Assembly: GCA_016617855.1 (NCBI GenBank)
Contig: JAECUM010001867.1
Coordinates: forward strand, 62,001-126,000
Source: Megalonaias nervosa
Taxonomy: Eukaryota; Mollusca; Bivalvia; Unionida; Unionidae
DNA length: 64,000 nucleotides
Reading direction: 5' to 3'
In this document: positions 11,422 through 24,105 of the stretch, piece after piece
Layout of the letters: every line of letters starts with the position of its first letter
Position numbering within the stretch: position 1 is the stretch's first letter
Translations under genes and position numbers: made by a program
Notes under the pieces: generated by a model
Seen by the model: only the letters and a program-made list of their open reading frames with translations
Told to the model about the DNA's origin: nothing
The model's database searches: none

Positions 11422-11789
11422 ATCAATGAAAGCTATGAGATCATTATATTTGATCAACTAAAGATTTAGCAATAGCTTCACAGCTGTGAACAGGTAAGGT
11501 ATTAAAAAACATAAAAGTATGAGGCTATCATTGCTAACAAAGATCATTTCTCTTGGTGAACACCCTATTTCAAACAATAAGACTGCTGACCTCTGAAAAG
11601 TCTAATTTCTGTTTTCAATGTTGGAGGGTAAAATTGAGAAAAGACGAAATTTCTGCGAAGTATTACCATTTGAACTCTTTAAATCTGAAGGAATGTGAAT
11701 TAAAAGTGTCCTTTTACCTGCTGTGAAATTAAGGCATGACATGATTCTGTGTCTCTTTAACAATAATGCAAATATCTTGCAAAAATGTA

Positions 11790-12122
11790 AACCAGAGTCA
11801 AGAAAAACTAGATGAACACTGGAGTCAAGTAAATAGTAGATGCACACCAGTAAAGAAAATAGTGTATATCAGAGTAGAGAAAATAGTAGATGTACAACAT
11901 ATTCAAGAAAACAGTAAATATAAACCAGTCAAAAAAATAATAGATGTATACCAAATTCAAGAAAGTAGTCAATGTACACCTGTTAAGAAAACTATGTACA
12001 CCAGTTAAAAAACACCTGATTTCCACCAGTCAAGAAAACAGCAGATGTACACTTGAGTCAAGAAAATAGCAGATGTACACTAGAGTCAAGAAAATAGCAG
12101 GTGTACACCAGAGTCAAGAAAA
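11790..12122. repeat. degenerate ~28-33-bp repeat, about 11 copies
   Basis: Units vary around CAGAGTCAAGAAAATAGCAG followed by ATGTACAC. The divergence is high compared with other arrays in the window, indicating an older array. Confidence 0.85.
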
Positions 12123-12786
12123 CAGATTTGTATTTATAAAATGCATATGCCCCAGAGACCAACGCAGACCAAGAAAGTCCAGATCCAAAAAATTAAAACT
12201 GTAGAAACACTGAAAAAGTGCTTATATCTTAATTTTTATGCTCTCTATAAAAGAGAAAGACAGATGCATGGAACTTTTTTTAAAGATACGAACACACATA
12301 TGCATGCAAAGAAACACACACAATGCTAAAGATGTCCAAAAACACTAAAAAAGAAAGAAAGGAAGATGCATTTACTGGTCACAAAAAGTTAAGAATTGCT
12401 ACATAATAAACATTAATAATATGTATACAATTTTGTTATTATGAAAATGTTAGCATGTACAGCCTAAATCTCATTAAGATAACCCCTAACTTTTATTATC
12501 ATTGCATTAGAACAATGGTATGGTAATGTGTCAATGATTTTGAGCAGATGATCAGTTGTTTGGATTAATGGCAACTTTAAAACCATTAAATTGTGCATCC
12601 AAGGCACAACCACAAGTCCATGTAACTGAAAAATCCAGATAATCAGTGTCTGGACAATTGATACTTGATTGTAAATACTGGTAATTTTGTTAATCGGACA
12701 AGAGTTGGATAAATATGATTTGTGTAGCACCAATGAGATGAAGCTGTACATAGCAAATAAGTTGTGTTTCAAGAACACAAACTTAC

Positions 12787-12846
12787 TTGAATTACCATTT
12801 TTTTCCACAGGCGGAGAGGGACTTGAAATGGATGTGAACTGACCAT
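12787..12846 (-). CDS. eya: eya exon G: 20-codon in-frame exon with SPSPPVEKN
   Basis: The acceptor is GATCTTACAG and the preferred donor A|GTAAGT. It encodes GQFTSISSPSPPVEKNGNS. The ISSPSPPVEKN core aligns by eye with IHSPSTPIKDS of vertebrate EYA1, at the same place just before the basic linker. The exon is 60 nt with symmetric phase 1-1, so it behaves as a cassette: included, it makes Asp and Arg split codons; skipped, it leaves a Gly codon. A weaker donor (G|GTAATT, exon limit 12796) would shorten it by 9 nt in frame. Confidence 0.85.
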
Positions 12847-12990
12847 CTGTAAGATCAAAAAATTAAAAGATAATGTAAAATTAAGATTAAAAAAAGCCAG
12901 ATCAGGAAATTTTACATTAACTTCATAAATGGTGCACACGCACACAGACACACATAGACACTGATGGTACTGATAGTGAAATTACTAAGT

Positions 12991-12991
<1 letters not shown>

Positions 12992-13058
<67 letters not shown>

Positions 13059-13084
13059 CTCTCTCTCTCTCTCTCTCCCTCTCT
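12992..13084 (+). repeat. (CA)n(CT)n compound microsatellite
   Basis: About 30 CA dinucleotides run directly into about 14 CT dinucleotides. The apparent coding frame on the minus strand here is a Val-Cys/Arg-Glu artefact. Confidence 0.97.
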
Positions 13085-14365
13085 CTGGTGGTACTAACAA
13101 TGATATGACTAAGTCAGCCTTTTAATATTTAATTGCAAGACCAGAACAAGTAAATGAATATTTAAATATCGGCAAAGCCACAACAGCTGGAACCTGGAAA
13201 GGGTAGCGTCAACAAGTTCAAGAGACTGCTAGTTTGAGTGAACCGGGTTTAAATAAATAAATGGTAAATATTCTCTCCAGTTTTAAACTCGAGCTTTGAG
13301 TGACCATGAGAATCTGAGGTAATAAAATGTATCATTTATTTCAAATGTACAGTGATCAAAAAGATCTTCTAAATATAAAACCAAGATGGCTTTTTTTAAA
13401 AACAAAATATTAACATATCAAATATGTCACCAATCCAAAAAGTTAATGCAGTCTGCAAGTGTAGTTAGATTCTGAAAATTGTACAATATGGTTCATGACA
13501 AGAATTTAGCAACATTAAATTTACAAATTTTCAAATAAAATGTTTACAACTTACAGATTGTTAATCTATGTAGCATTTCTATCATAAATCTTGTGTTAAT
13601 GTTATATTTGCTAATACCGATTCACAATGAATTAACAAAAATTTAGAGTAAATCAAACTTCTGCAAAAAAATTACCATACTGAAATTTTTGCTTTAAATT
13701 CAATTTAAATTGTTAGATGCTGTCTTCAAGCACAGTAAATCGTTCGAACATACTTTAAAAAGTGCAAAGACCTGACATTCGAATCTTCCATAAAATAATC
13801 CAAGCTAGATAGCTAAAAAAATATTTGAACAAATGGAAATCTATTTGTAGGTTAAATACAAATGCTTCATTTTGTTAAGTGGCAATCGGAAATGACTAAA
13901 TAAGTTTTTTGCCAGTTCAAAGCTTATGAACTGAATGTAAATTAAGTAACTGATATTAATATATTTTTAAATCTTAGTTCTGAATATTGTCCAGATTTAT
14001 TGTAGATTACATTTTAGATCATGTAAGATGTTTATTATAAAAAAAAAAACAACACCAAAAAGCTGTCTCATTTTATGGAAGAGAAAAAGGAGATTATCAG
14101 CATGAATGTAACTTGATTAGATGTATTCTGGATATTAAATTTGAAAATTTTAAGATCTTGTCACAAAGCTGGAGTAACATTTAAAAGGACTATAAAAAAG
14201 ATTGTATGCAATTCTTTATCTGACTTGACACTCAGTCATTATAAAATGACATAAATCTTCCACTCAGAACAAACAAAATGCCTGACAACAACTTGCCAAT
14301 ACAATTACAGTTCCATCCATGAGACCTATCAGACAACCATGAATTAAAATCTGTGAGCCACATTA

Positions 14366-14480
14366 GCTCAGTTCAGAGAGCATCACACTCGCAGTTCAAG
14401 GTTCATGGGTTTGGTACATGTCTGGGCCAGCCAGGGCTAGCTGCCACAGTTTTGACCATGTGATTAGCACTTAACTTTTA
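14366..14480 (+). mobile_element. tRNA-like SINE fragment, third type
   Basis: An A-box-like ATTAGCTCAGTTCAGAGAG is followed by a B-box-like region with CATGGGTTTGGTACAT, then GGCCAGCCAGGGCTAG. It resembles the copies at 2667 and 37380. Confidence 0.5.
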
Positions 14481-14854
14481 ATTTCCTTTTTATTATTAAG
14501 CAAATAATGTTAAAAGTATCATTAAAAAGCATCAAATAAACTTTATAAAAGTCTGCCACATGTGTTGAAGAGTTTACATGTACCATACTCTTTCATTGTA
14601 TATCTCTTTACAAAATGTCAACTTCTTTACCTTTATCATATAACACTTAATATTCAATTTATTTTGGATAGATTTATCTTCCTGTATGTTTCTTTGCAGA
14701 TCCTTATATTTAACTGGCACCATATTGCCAGCACTGTTCCATTAAATTACACACTTTCCCATTAGTTTGTACCATCCTAACAATTTTAAAAAACAAACAG
14801 CATCAAGGATATAAAAAAGACACAAAACTTCGTCATTTCAATGATCAATTTATA

Positions 14855-15323
14855 CAGTGGGGCCCCGGCTTACGAACCTAATCGGTTCCCGGATGGCGTT
14901 CGTAACCTGGAATGCGTTTTCCCATAGGGTCCCATTGTTAAATTTTTAATCCATTCCTAAGCTGAAAAAAAAAAAAAAAAATCGCCGAAAATTGCTGCTA
15001 CATTAAAAAAAGGTGAAAAAACACAACACATACATAGCAATAAAACACACAAACATACTCAAAACCCACAAAAACAACACAAACATGACACAAAAATAAA
15101 CACAAGAACACCACAGACTCCTTTTTTCACCTTTTTTTCACTGTATTTGAGTAGAGGCAGCCATATGTGAGATCGCGTGTTCGCAATTTTGCGTGCAAGC
15201 GAATGGCGGTTCGGTTCGTAACCCGAGTCACCATTCGTAACCCGAGTCATTTTTTTGGCCGGCCGGGCGTTTGTAACCCGGATCGTTTGTAACCCAGGGC
15301 GTTCGTAAGCCCGGGCCCCACTG
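14855..15323. mobile_element. pogo/Tigger-like MITE (469 bp) with TA target duplication
   Basis: It opens CAGTGGGGCCCCGGCTTACG and closes with the inverse, CGTAAGCCCGGGCCCCACTG. TA flanks both sides (14853-14854 and 15324-15325). Internal copies of TTCGTAACC recur near both ends. The C-A-G-T-G-G opening and TA target suggest the pogo/Tigger branch of Tc1/mariner, from memory of that group. It has no transposase and is GC-richer than the surrounding intron. Confidence 0.85.
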
Positions 15324-16011
15324 TAATTGCTAACCTAAATGTTGTCAGGGGGGTCCCAAACACTGTCAGTTTCTAGGCATTTCAAATCAAACGTGAGTAT
15401 CTTCAGTAATGCAGTTGCCTTATTTGCATGGGCAACTGTGTGTTTTTAATTAACATATGTGATGCAGTTCACCATCTTTGATAATCGCAACAATTCCATA
15501 AATTTTGGAGTTATATCTCCTTAACACATGTATACTAGAGTTCCTCATTTTTATTTGTTCAATTTGTTTTAAAAATATTAAAACAAGGCATTGCAAATAT
15601 TGGACTCAGATGGCACAGTTTTTATGGAAATGGACTATTCTGGGAACCAGAAGAAGGACCGTGAGCAGTCTGTCTGCTTGTTTACATCAAGGGCTTCAGT
15701 TTAGTTTGAAATGTGAAAAAGCTGACAGTGTTTAGGACATCATGGCGACAATGTGGTTAGAAATGATAAACTGATGAATGAAATGACCAAGTTCTGTCCA
15801 TTTTTTATATCCTTGATGCTTTTTGTTTTTAAAATTCTGCTGGGGGGTACAAACAAATGGGAGTATGTGCAATTACTATAATAGTACCAATCAAAATCTG
15901 CCAAAACTTTGAAAGAATGAAGGGATCAGGAAGGAAAATTACAGTAATTACATGATTTCATTTCAAATTTCAGTTTAAACAGTACAATGTAGGTTTTCAT
16001 TTGGTCAATCA

Positions 16012-16027
16012 CACACACACACACACA
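16012..16027 (+). repeat. short (CA)n microsatellite
   Basis: About eight CA dinucleotides within AT-rich intron. Confidence 0.85.
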
Positions 16028-17823
16028 TGCACAAACATGCACATACTTAGGAATTAAAGAAAAAAGACTACAGTTTCAAAAGACACTTTCAACCATTGAC
16101 TTGATCTCTCTCCTATCTTTCCATAGTGGGACTGTACATATAAAATACATACACATTTTTATCTTCTGTTTATTACCTTAAATAACTGGCATGAAGTTGT
16201 TTCCACAATTCATTGACAAGAAATTCAAATTTATTCTCAAGTTGGGGAAAGGAAAAGGCAAAGATTAATTAGCAAGTATTAATTTTAAAAACTTCCATAC
16301 AGCATTTGACTGATCACCTACACAATATAATCACACTTCATGCTTTTTATTTTCCATCAGTCATCAAAAATGTAATGCAGAGTTAGTGTGAGAAAGGTTT
16401 GGCCAAGGTTATGCCCATGTAGGGAGGACAAAAACAGCACAAAGACTATCAAAGAAATGGGTTTTAAAGACTCACTTTTGGCCACTGATTGAACATGCTG
16501 CACAACTGTAAATATCAAAGATTTACAATTATTTATTACTTATTATTTTCCAACATCATTCATTCAAGACTATTTTTTTTTCAATCAAAGTGAATATGAA
16601 AAACAATAATTAAAAAACTTAACAGAGTACGAAATGTATCTACTCCCTCTCCTGAACTCAATTTTGCCCGTTCATTTTAAGCCTAATGACTGACTGTGAA
16701 TATCAAAGGTTTATGATAATTTGGTCTCATCATTTCCAGTCATCCCCTTTACACAGCTATTATACTGTTTAAAACAGTCTTTATGATGTTAAAAGCCATT
16801 AGATCTAAACTGGTAGCTGAATGGTGAACTTGTATAAAATTATCCATTGTATATGAACTTAAAATTAAGGCCATCAAATGCAAACTTTAATGTAAAATCC
16901 ATAGTGGAGAATAATCAATACAAAATCGTGTCAATATTTAATGATAAACTGTAATGATAAGCTACTTACACAATGCAATGAATTCTGAATAAAATATTGG
17001 AATCCCCAACTGAGCTCAATGAATAAATTAACTGATAAAAACTTTAGTCAATTTCTTACCTGTCACATTTTGGTGTCAATTTCAATTCTCAAAATGCTCT
17101 CTTTTTAACATAATTTATCTCAAATTATTGAAAAATGTTCTTTCTTGACAATTTTTTTATTTTATATGCTTATTCCTTGTAGAGTTAACTTGAAGTCTAC
17201 TATTGCATTATAACATCATCTACCAGAAAATTAAAATTCTAACAAGAATTTTAAATTTATAAACTTTATCAACCTCAATAGACTTATTTTACTTTTCTTC
17301 AAGTCTTGCTGCCTCCTAATTTTTCTTGTATCCTCAATTAGCAAAACCTACATGAAGAAATTTTACAGATTTTATTCAAGTCTAAAATATGAGAAGCCAA
17401 AATCAGTGAAGCAGAAAACTGTTTTCATTAGATGTAAAAACTGATATCATGCACATACATGTAATTACAACACGCCGTAGAAACCCAACTACTAACTGTA
17501 ACTTCAGTATGAAGAGCTGACAAAAGGACTGTAACCAAAGATGACCAATTTTTCTAGGTCCCTGACTGTGTGCAACAAATTTGACCTAGGATGGGTAGTT
17601 AAAAGGGGTTGACAACGTATGTATATACCTGGCTTTAAACCACGTGAAACCAGATGTTATCACAACACAATCTGATGTTCTGCAAGTCTAGATTTTACGG
17701 ACATCTGATGGTTTCAGTAATACTGGCAATAAATGATAATACATGAGCATCAATCCGACACGTCAGAACAAGTTAATCTGCCCAACACTGACATACCAAC
17801 ATACATTTCCCTTTAAATTAGAC

Positions 17824-18033
17824 TACCATCTATACCTGCTTATAAGTCGAGTCAAACTGCAAACAACAAAGATCCTGATCTGCTGTAGCACAATGTGCCT
17901 GCAAATCAGTCTATGCTGTTTGTTCTACTGATTACTCCTTACAAATCTGCCTCTGCCAGCACAGTGTGCCGGCAGATCTGGGTCTGTGCAGTTTGCAGTT
18001 TAACTTGATCTTAAAAGTGCGTATACATGGTAT
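17824..18033 (-). mobile_element. nested-palindrome MITE, copy 4
   Basis: The ends are TACCATCTATACCTGCTTAT and GTATACATGGTAT. The linker TTTGTTCTACTGATTACTCC and the GGCAGATCTGGGTCTGTGCA arm are intact. Orientation is opposite to copy 2. Confidence 0.83.
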
Positions 18034-18792
18034 GTACACCTTAAATTTTTTTTTCTCTCAGAGCAGGATTTGTAAAGAGAAATAAGTGCAAGATGTAAAA
18101 CAGTTACAAAAAGTGAATTTAACATCTGAATGAATTTTAGATTTTTTTCCAAAGAAATATAGTAGGTATAAATTCAACTCCAAGTATACTGTAGAACTAC
18201 AAATAGAAATGACATAGAACTGCTTTCACATAGTGTGCCAGTAGATCCACATACACTCAGTTTGCAGCACATACACTCAGTTTGCAGCTCGTAGCACATT
18301 ATAAATGATTTGATGTAGTTATGATACTCTCAGTAGGAAAACAAATTAATGTACAATCACATTTTTGCTAAATAATTTCCTGTAAAAAAACAGTAGATTT
18401 CATACATCAAACCTGACTTCAAAAGGAAGCATGATAGTACAAAAATCTGATTCAATATCACTAAAAAATGATTTAATTTTTTTATGACACCTATTTCATA
18501 CAAAATATAAAAAAGTGCAAATCTCTAGGCTAACATTCTTCTTCTGACACAAAATCCAAAATCCAATAAATTTTTTTATATCGAACAATTATAAAGATTC
18601 TGCAAAAAACAAGGGTTTTGTTTTTATCATTGAATTCCATTCTGAATACTTGCAGAAATTAATTCTTAACTACCATAGGTGCTTTGAAAGTTGTTAGCTC
18701 TGATGATATTCATACCAGAATAGATGTTGCAGAAATTGATAAAAATATAATTTGTAGAATCTGAAATTTTGAAAAATGTTTAATCTTAAATG

Positions 18793-19111
18793 GACTGCTC
18801 CGGTGGCCTAGTGGTTAGAGTGTCTACCTCGGATGTGGGAGGTCGTGGGTTTGATCCATGGCCGAGTCATACCAAAGACTTATAAAAATGGTATTAACAG
18901 CTGCCTCGCTTGGCGCTCAGCATTAAGAGGTTAGTGTAAGGACTGGTGGGCCTGGTGTCAGGATAATGTGACTGGTTGGGACATCGTGCTACATGTCTGC
19001 AGCATGATACCCCAGTGCTAGACATCACTATAAACTGCCACATTGCAGACATCCTAGCGATATGACTGAAAAATTGTTAAAGCTATGTTAAAAAATCCAA
19101 ATCACACACAC
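18793..19111 (+). mobile_element. tRNA-derived SINE, first type, with 11-bp target duplication
   Basis: The head has an A-box-like TGGCCTAGTGG and a B-box-like GGTTTGATCC at tRNA spacing. The body contains GTGTCAGGATAATGTGACTG and CATGATACCCCAGTGCTAGA. The 3' tail is AATCACACACAC. An exact target duplication AATCTTAAATG lies at 18782-18792 and 19112-19122, which fixes the 319-bp boundaries. Four further copies are in the window. Confidence 0.93.
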
Positions 19112-19137
19112 AATCTTAAATGAAAAATGAATGTTTT

Positions 19138-19378
19138 GTCATTATGGAGTTTAATGCCATTTTTCAGCACAAGACAGGCCATACATGGCAGCCATTGTAA
19201 CTGTTTGAGAAAGAACCCAGGAAAACCCCGGAAAGAACCAACCCAAGGGAAACTACTAGCTAGCTTTCTCACATACCCCAAATGGCTGAACCTGAGACTC
19301 GAACCCACACAGACAGAGGTGAGATGGCAGTGATCTGTAACGGTAAGCACTTTAGACCACTCTGCCACTTGGGACCCC
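19138..19378 (-). mobile_element. tRNA-like SINE, second type, copy 3 (most complete)
   Basis: On the minus strand an A-box-like GTGGCAGAGTGG near 19365 is followed by the B-box-like GGTTCGAGTCTC near 19300, then the body. The 3' end corresponds to plus-strand TTTAATGCCATTTTTCAGC. It lies 27 bp from the first-type SINE. Confidence 0.85.
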
Positions 19379-19565
19379 TGAATGACAGTGAACAAATATC
19401 AAAGATATTTTGATTCTGCCATATGTCTGCATGTAAATCTGGACATGACAGGGAAATGAAACTGTTCAAATGAGAACACAAGAAAAAATTAAGACAAAGG
19501 AAGATTTCTTTGTTGACATTGTTGTTGCTGGTTTTGCTTAGAAAGCACTGAACTGACAATCTGGG

Positions 19566-20280
19566 CTGAGTAGGGCCTCAATGAATACCAAATATGTACA
19601 AATACCACATTTGTACAAATATCAAATACCTCATTGAATACTAAACTTGTACAAATATCAAATACCTCAGTGAATACTAAATCTGTACAAATATCAAATA
19701 CCTCAAAGAATAGCAAATGTGTACAAATATCAAATACCACAGTGAATATAAATGTGTACAAATATCAAATACCTCCATGAATACCAAATTTGTACAAATA
19801 CCAAATACCTCAATGAATACCAAATCTGTAAAAATATCAAATACCACAATGAATACCAAATGTGTACAAATATCAAATACCTCAGTGAATACCAAATTTG
19901 TACAAATATCAAATGCCTCAAAGAATAGCAAATGTGTACAAATATCAAATACCACAGTGAATACCAAATATGTACAAATATCAAATACCTCAATGAATAC
20001 CAAAATTTGTACAAATACCAAATACCTCAATGAATACCAAATTTGTACAAATACCAAATACCTCAATGAATACCAGATTTGTACAAATACCAAATACCTC
20101 AACAAATAAAAAATTTGATCAAATATTAAACACCTCAGTGAATACCAAATTTGTACAAATATCAAATCTGTCAACAAATATCAAATACCTCAATGAATAC
20201 CAATTTTTTTTAATACAAATATCAAATACCTCAATGAACACCAAATGCCTCAATGAACACCAAATTTGAATCATTTGAAA
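19566..20280. repeat. 36-bp minisatellite, about 19 copies
   Basis: The unit contains AATACCTCAATGAATACCAA followed by ATTTGTACAAATATC. Being a multiple of three, it gives long false frames on both strands. Variant units alternate CTCAATGAA, CACAGTGAA and CTCAAAGAA, hinting at higher-order structure. Confidence 0.95.
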
Positions 20281-20312
20281 ACCATGTAAGGATTATTATT
20301 AGGAATCCAAAT

Positions 20313-20341
20313 TGAGAGAGACAGACAGAGAGAGAGAGAGA
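20313..20341 (+). repeat. (GA)n microsatellite
   Basis: An imperfect GAGA run of about 29 bp. Confidence 0.9.
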
Positions 20342-21532
20342 CTGGGTGGTGGTGTAGGCACAAAACATTCCAGAATGGCTTTCTGTTAAGAGATTGCTGT
20401 AACAGAAGTCTCATTTTTTGGTATCAGGTACCAAAATGATAGAATATTAAAATGTTTTGGGGGCACAGAAGGGATCCATATTTTAATAAAAAAATCTTTA
20501 TGCCAATTAATTTGTCAGATAATGGTTTTATTGATAGATATGCTAATAATAACTTTAGCAAATTAATGAAACAAAAGTGTATTTTATAATATAAATAATT
20601 GTCAACAGGCAAAAGTTTCTTTGTAGTCTCTTCTTCTTAACTTTACCTCATTCATTTGTTAAATATGAGTGTCCTATCTTTGACAAAATCTATTTATTTT
20701 GTGGAATAAAGATCATCCATATGCCCTTACTGATAAAGAATTTAACTTTGATCCAGGGACTTATCAGTCACTTAAGTAAGCTTTTGCCTCAGTATCGAAA
20801 TCTGATCTGTTCTGAGTGTGAAGAGCTTGTCTAGAATGTCCGTTATCTTCCCATAATTTTCTTTAACCATTGTATCCATTACCAAATTTTCAACAGTTTA
20901 AAAACAACCAAAATTTCAGTTTTGTTCACTTTTTTGGTCTCTACCATACTGGGAACTGAATGAAACACAACCAAAATAAGAAACAAACTACTGATTTAGG
21001 ATCAGACAGATACATGTTGAATTATATTTTTCTCTTGTGCACACAAACATTTTTTATGTGACAGTTCTATTTATCATACTTTTCTTCACATATTTGCTGA
21101 TGTCAACAGTACAATGTATTGACCAACTGATATAGATGGAGACTATGATAAGAAATTGTATTTTTGTTACTTCTACTTGTGTCATTAAGCAATATACCAT
21201 GAATTATGAACATAGAAAATATCTTTACCTCACTGAAGACAATGATAATGACACAATGTTGAAGTAAGCGCATCTGAATGACCATGAATGCAACTTTGGA
21301 AATATACAACCCATCCCTTTAAAGATGAAACAATTTCTTACAAAATTTCAAAAATGACATAACCAGACAAAGGCCAATGGCAAACTTACAATGGATGGAT
21401 TTCTTGATGGACTTTTTTTCTTGATGGACTTTTTATTACAACAGATCAAACAATTGTCAATCTATAATAAGTAGTAAGTTCTTATTAAGGCATTTCATTA
21501 TGTTGTTAATTTTGATGTTGAAAGAGTGGCTG

Positions 21533-21547
21533 ACCCCCCCCCCCCCC
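21533..21547 (+). repeat. poly-C run
   Basis: Fourteen or so consecutive C within GTGGCTGA...GAGG context. Confidence 0.9.
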
Positions 21548-21769
21548 GAGGAACATCCACATCCTGAGAATCTATTTCAATGCTGAAGACAGATAGGTAG
21601 TCACTTAGAACTATTGGGTGTGTTGGATAGGTTATTCACTATGCTGTCCTTCCATGTGGAGTCATAATCTTTCTCAAAGTTAAAAAAAGACAGCTAATGT
21701 ATGTGTTTTTTTAATGAAAGTTTCTCTGACAAAAGCAAACGCTGGACTAGATGGTCCACTGTATAAGTG

Positions 21770-22360
21770 AGGAACAAACTTATGTTGGGAAACAAAGTTA
21801 AATGAATTGGCATTCAGGGGCCATAACTGTTCTGAATGATGATGTGGAAACCTGCAAATAAAAATCATTTAAGGACTTCAAAATCTGCTTGAAACCCAAC
21901 AATCTTTGGTGAAGATATATTGCTGAGCCAAAAGTCAAGAAAACAGGCAATCAGGGGATAAAATGCATGTAAAGAAGTTGTGGAAGGCTAGAAATCCAAA
22001 TCAATCAAGGTCTGGACAATATGAACCTATACATGGAATCTGGTTGCAATCTAACAATGCTTGCTAGAGTCAACCTGTGGAAACCAAAAGTCAGGACGAC
22101 TGGCAACCAGCAGGTATAACTCCTGTAAATGAAGTGGCAAACTGATGGAAATCGGAAATGTAAGAAAGACAGGCAATAAAGGGCCTACTCTAAATGATGA
22201 TACAGAAGGCTGGAAATCAAACCTTTCTGAGGTCTCATCAAGATAAAGCTGCATACCAAATATGGTTAAAATGCAAACTTTTCCATTAACGTTATTTTGC
22301 AGAAACCCAGTTGTAGTGGACAGAGAGATGGAAGCAGGGAGAGCCAGGATAGACAACATG
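21770..22360. repeat. degenerate ~190-bp dispersed/tandem repeat
   Basis: Three or so diverged units share a phrase order: CCAAAAGTCAGGACGACTGG, then GGCAATNNNGGG, then ATGATGATACAGAAGGCTGG and AAATC. The GGCCATAACT...GATGTGGAAA style resembles old interspersed repeats common in mollusc introns; that comparison is from memory. False minus-strand frames here come from this repeat. Confidence 0.6.
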
Positions 22361-22815
22361 ACAACAGGGCTGCACCAAATTTGTTAAACTGTGGGAGCAC
22401 TAATAAGTCTGACATATTGTCATTTTTATATGTATATTTTTTTATTTTTGTTTGATCTGTGATGTCCACTTTCTTCCCATATTGACATTACAACATCAAA
22501 AGTCAAATTATTAAGCACAGAAGACAAAATTTAGTTCCAAGTGTTTGATACTTTCAGTAGCTTAAAGATTTCCCAAAGCTGCTGAAAGAATAAGTCGAGT
22601 GGTACTGGTATCAGAATTGTCATGTGACTTCTCATACAAGCTATTCTGAAGCTACTGCGTCTTCAAAGAGAGACAAACTCTTCTGTTGTCAAAAAAATAC
22701 AAACATTTCGATGGTCCTTTGTCAAGACAATTTTAAGCATTCCTGAGCAAAACTGTCAAAATATTTTATAGGTTTTATTCATTTTTTCTAAGATTTAATA
22801 AAATATATACACTTT

Positions 22816-23030
22816 CTATACTTGCTTATAAGTCAAATCCAACTGCAAATGGCACAGACCCAGATTTGTCGTCGTATAGTATGCTGCCAGATCTGGGACT
22901 GTGCAGTTTGACAGGAGTAATCAGAAGAAAACACAATACAGACCCTGATTTGCAGATGCATTATGCTATAGCAGATCAGGATCTTTGTTGTTTGCAGTTT
23001 GACACAACTTATAAGAGAGTAAATAAGGTA
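22816..23030 (+). mobile_element. nested-palindrome MITE, copy 5
   Basis: The ends are CTATACTTGCTTATAAGTC and ACTTATAAGAGAGTAAATAAG. The left hairpin arm CACAGACCCAGATTTG and the linker GGAGTAATCAG are present. Orientation as copy 2. Confidence 0.82.
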
Positions 23031-23099
23031 TATATTTTACATATGTTTTGACAAAGAGTATTGAAGAGTACAAATGACCACCCTTGGCATCCAACATAC

Positions 23100-23640
23100 T
23101 AAGCTGAAAAAAATGAACACTGAAAGCCAATTTGATTTTGTATCAGACATTCGTACACAAAGCGGGAGATGCCAAGCATGAAAATTTCTACCTGTTCAGG
23201 TCTTTTTCAGGATATTAACATGATAATAAAATTGCCTTCCTTGAAGACACTTTGAATAAACTGTCGTTGCAGGACTAGATTTGTCACATTTGTAGCCGCT
23301 GGCCCCTGACAAAATACAAATTTTATTTTTCCAGCACATTCAATCCAAACTGGCAGTATAATCATCCATTATCCGCTGGGACAATATGTGCAAGGAGCGA
23401 ATTAAAGGGTTGGTGCTGAATAAATCATCTCCATCCAAAGCAGAATGACAAGAAAGATTTCAATGCAGGGCTGTGGAAAAGGCGTAATCAGATTTAATGA
23501 AATACAGGTCAGAAGTTGTTCCCCATGAGTGGGTTTCAACAAAAACAAGGGGGCTGTCAGCATGATTTTCAATGTTTCATCCTTGTGATTCCCTGTAAGT
23601 ACCAACCCTTGATCCCAACTGACATGAAATTATGGTTCTC
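23100..23640. promoter_or_regulatory. candidate conserved non-coding stretch
   Basis: Repeat-free, moderately GC sequence surrounded by repeats. It includes homeodomain-type cores such as GCGTAATCAGATTTAATGA near 23485 and no splice-bounded open frame. It is listed because it differs from its surroundings; no conservation data were available. Confidence 0.2.
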
Positions 23641-23947
23641 TATTAGATAGGAGGATTCATTCCAGTGTCTTGTAAGAAAAGGATGTGACTGAGAAGAGAA
23701 GAAACACTGTCAAATATTTCCCATCTTGGCTTCATATAGATCCGATAAACTATCCTTATCTGATGACTAAATCAGATAATCTGTTCTGCTTTTTAAAAAA
23801 CAAAGCACATTCAGCTGAGAAAAAAATGTTTTCTTGCAAAGTAATGATGTTATGCATACATGTATTTTGAGAAAGGTGGAACTACATCTACAAAGATTTC
23901 AAGTGAAACAAAATTAATTTCACAATACTGAGTATTGTGTAATACCT

Positions 23948-24105
23948 CCCACAAAGGCAATGACACATCTTGGTGGATACCACAAAGGCACTGACCCATC
24001 AGGGTGGAAACCACAAAGGCACTGATCCATCAGGGTGGATACCACAAAGGCACTGACCCATCAGGTGGATACCACAAAGGCATTGACCCATCAGGGTGGA
24101 TACAG
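23948..24105. repeat. 31-bp minisatellite, 5 copies
   Basis: Units contain GGATACCACAAAGGCACTGA then CCCATCAGGGT. Confidence 0.93.

Larger units (their letters stand above)
9446..12786 (-). other. eya intron between exons G and H
   Basis: This intron holds a 31-bp minisatellite, a type-2 SINE, a short 44-bp repeat, one MITE and a degenerate 30-bp repeat. 10550-11040 is AT-rich with nothing recognised. 11430-11790 and 12130-12780 likewise show only AT-rich sequence. Confidence 0.8.

Noticed and set aside
12912..13100. Minus-strand frame with Arg-Glu and Val-Cys runs
   Set aside because: It is the (CA)n(CT)n microsatellite.
18793..18870. tRNA gene
   Set aside because: A- and B-box-like sequences are present, but no stable cloverleaf, and the sequence continues into a repeated SINE body.
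19566..20280. Direct repeats resembling a CRISPR array
   Set aside because: The units are contiguous without unique spacers, and the DNA is clearly animal with introns. The same applies to the other arrays.
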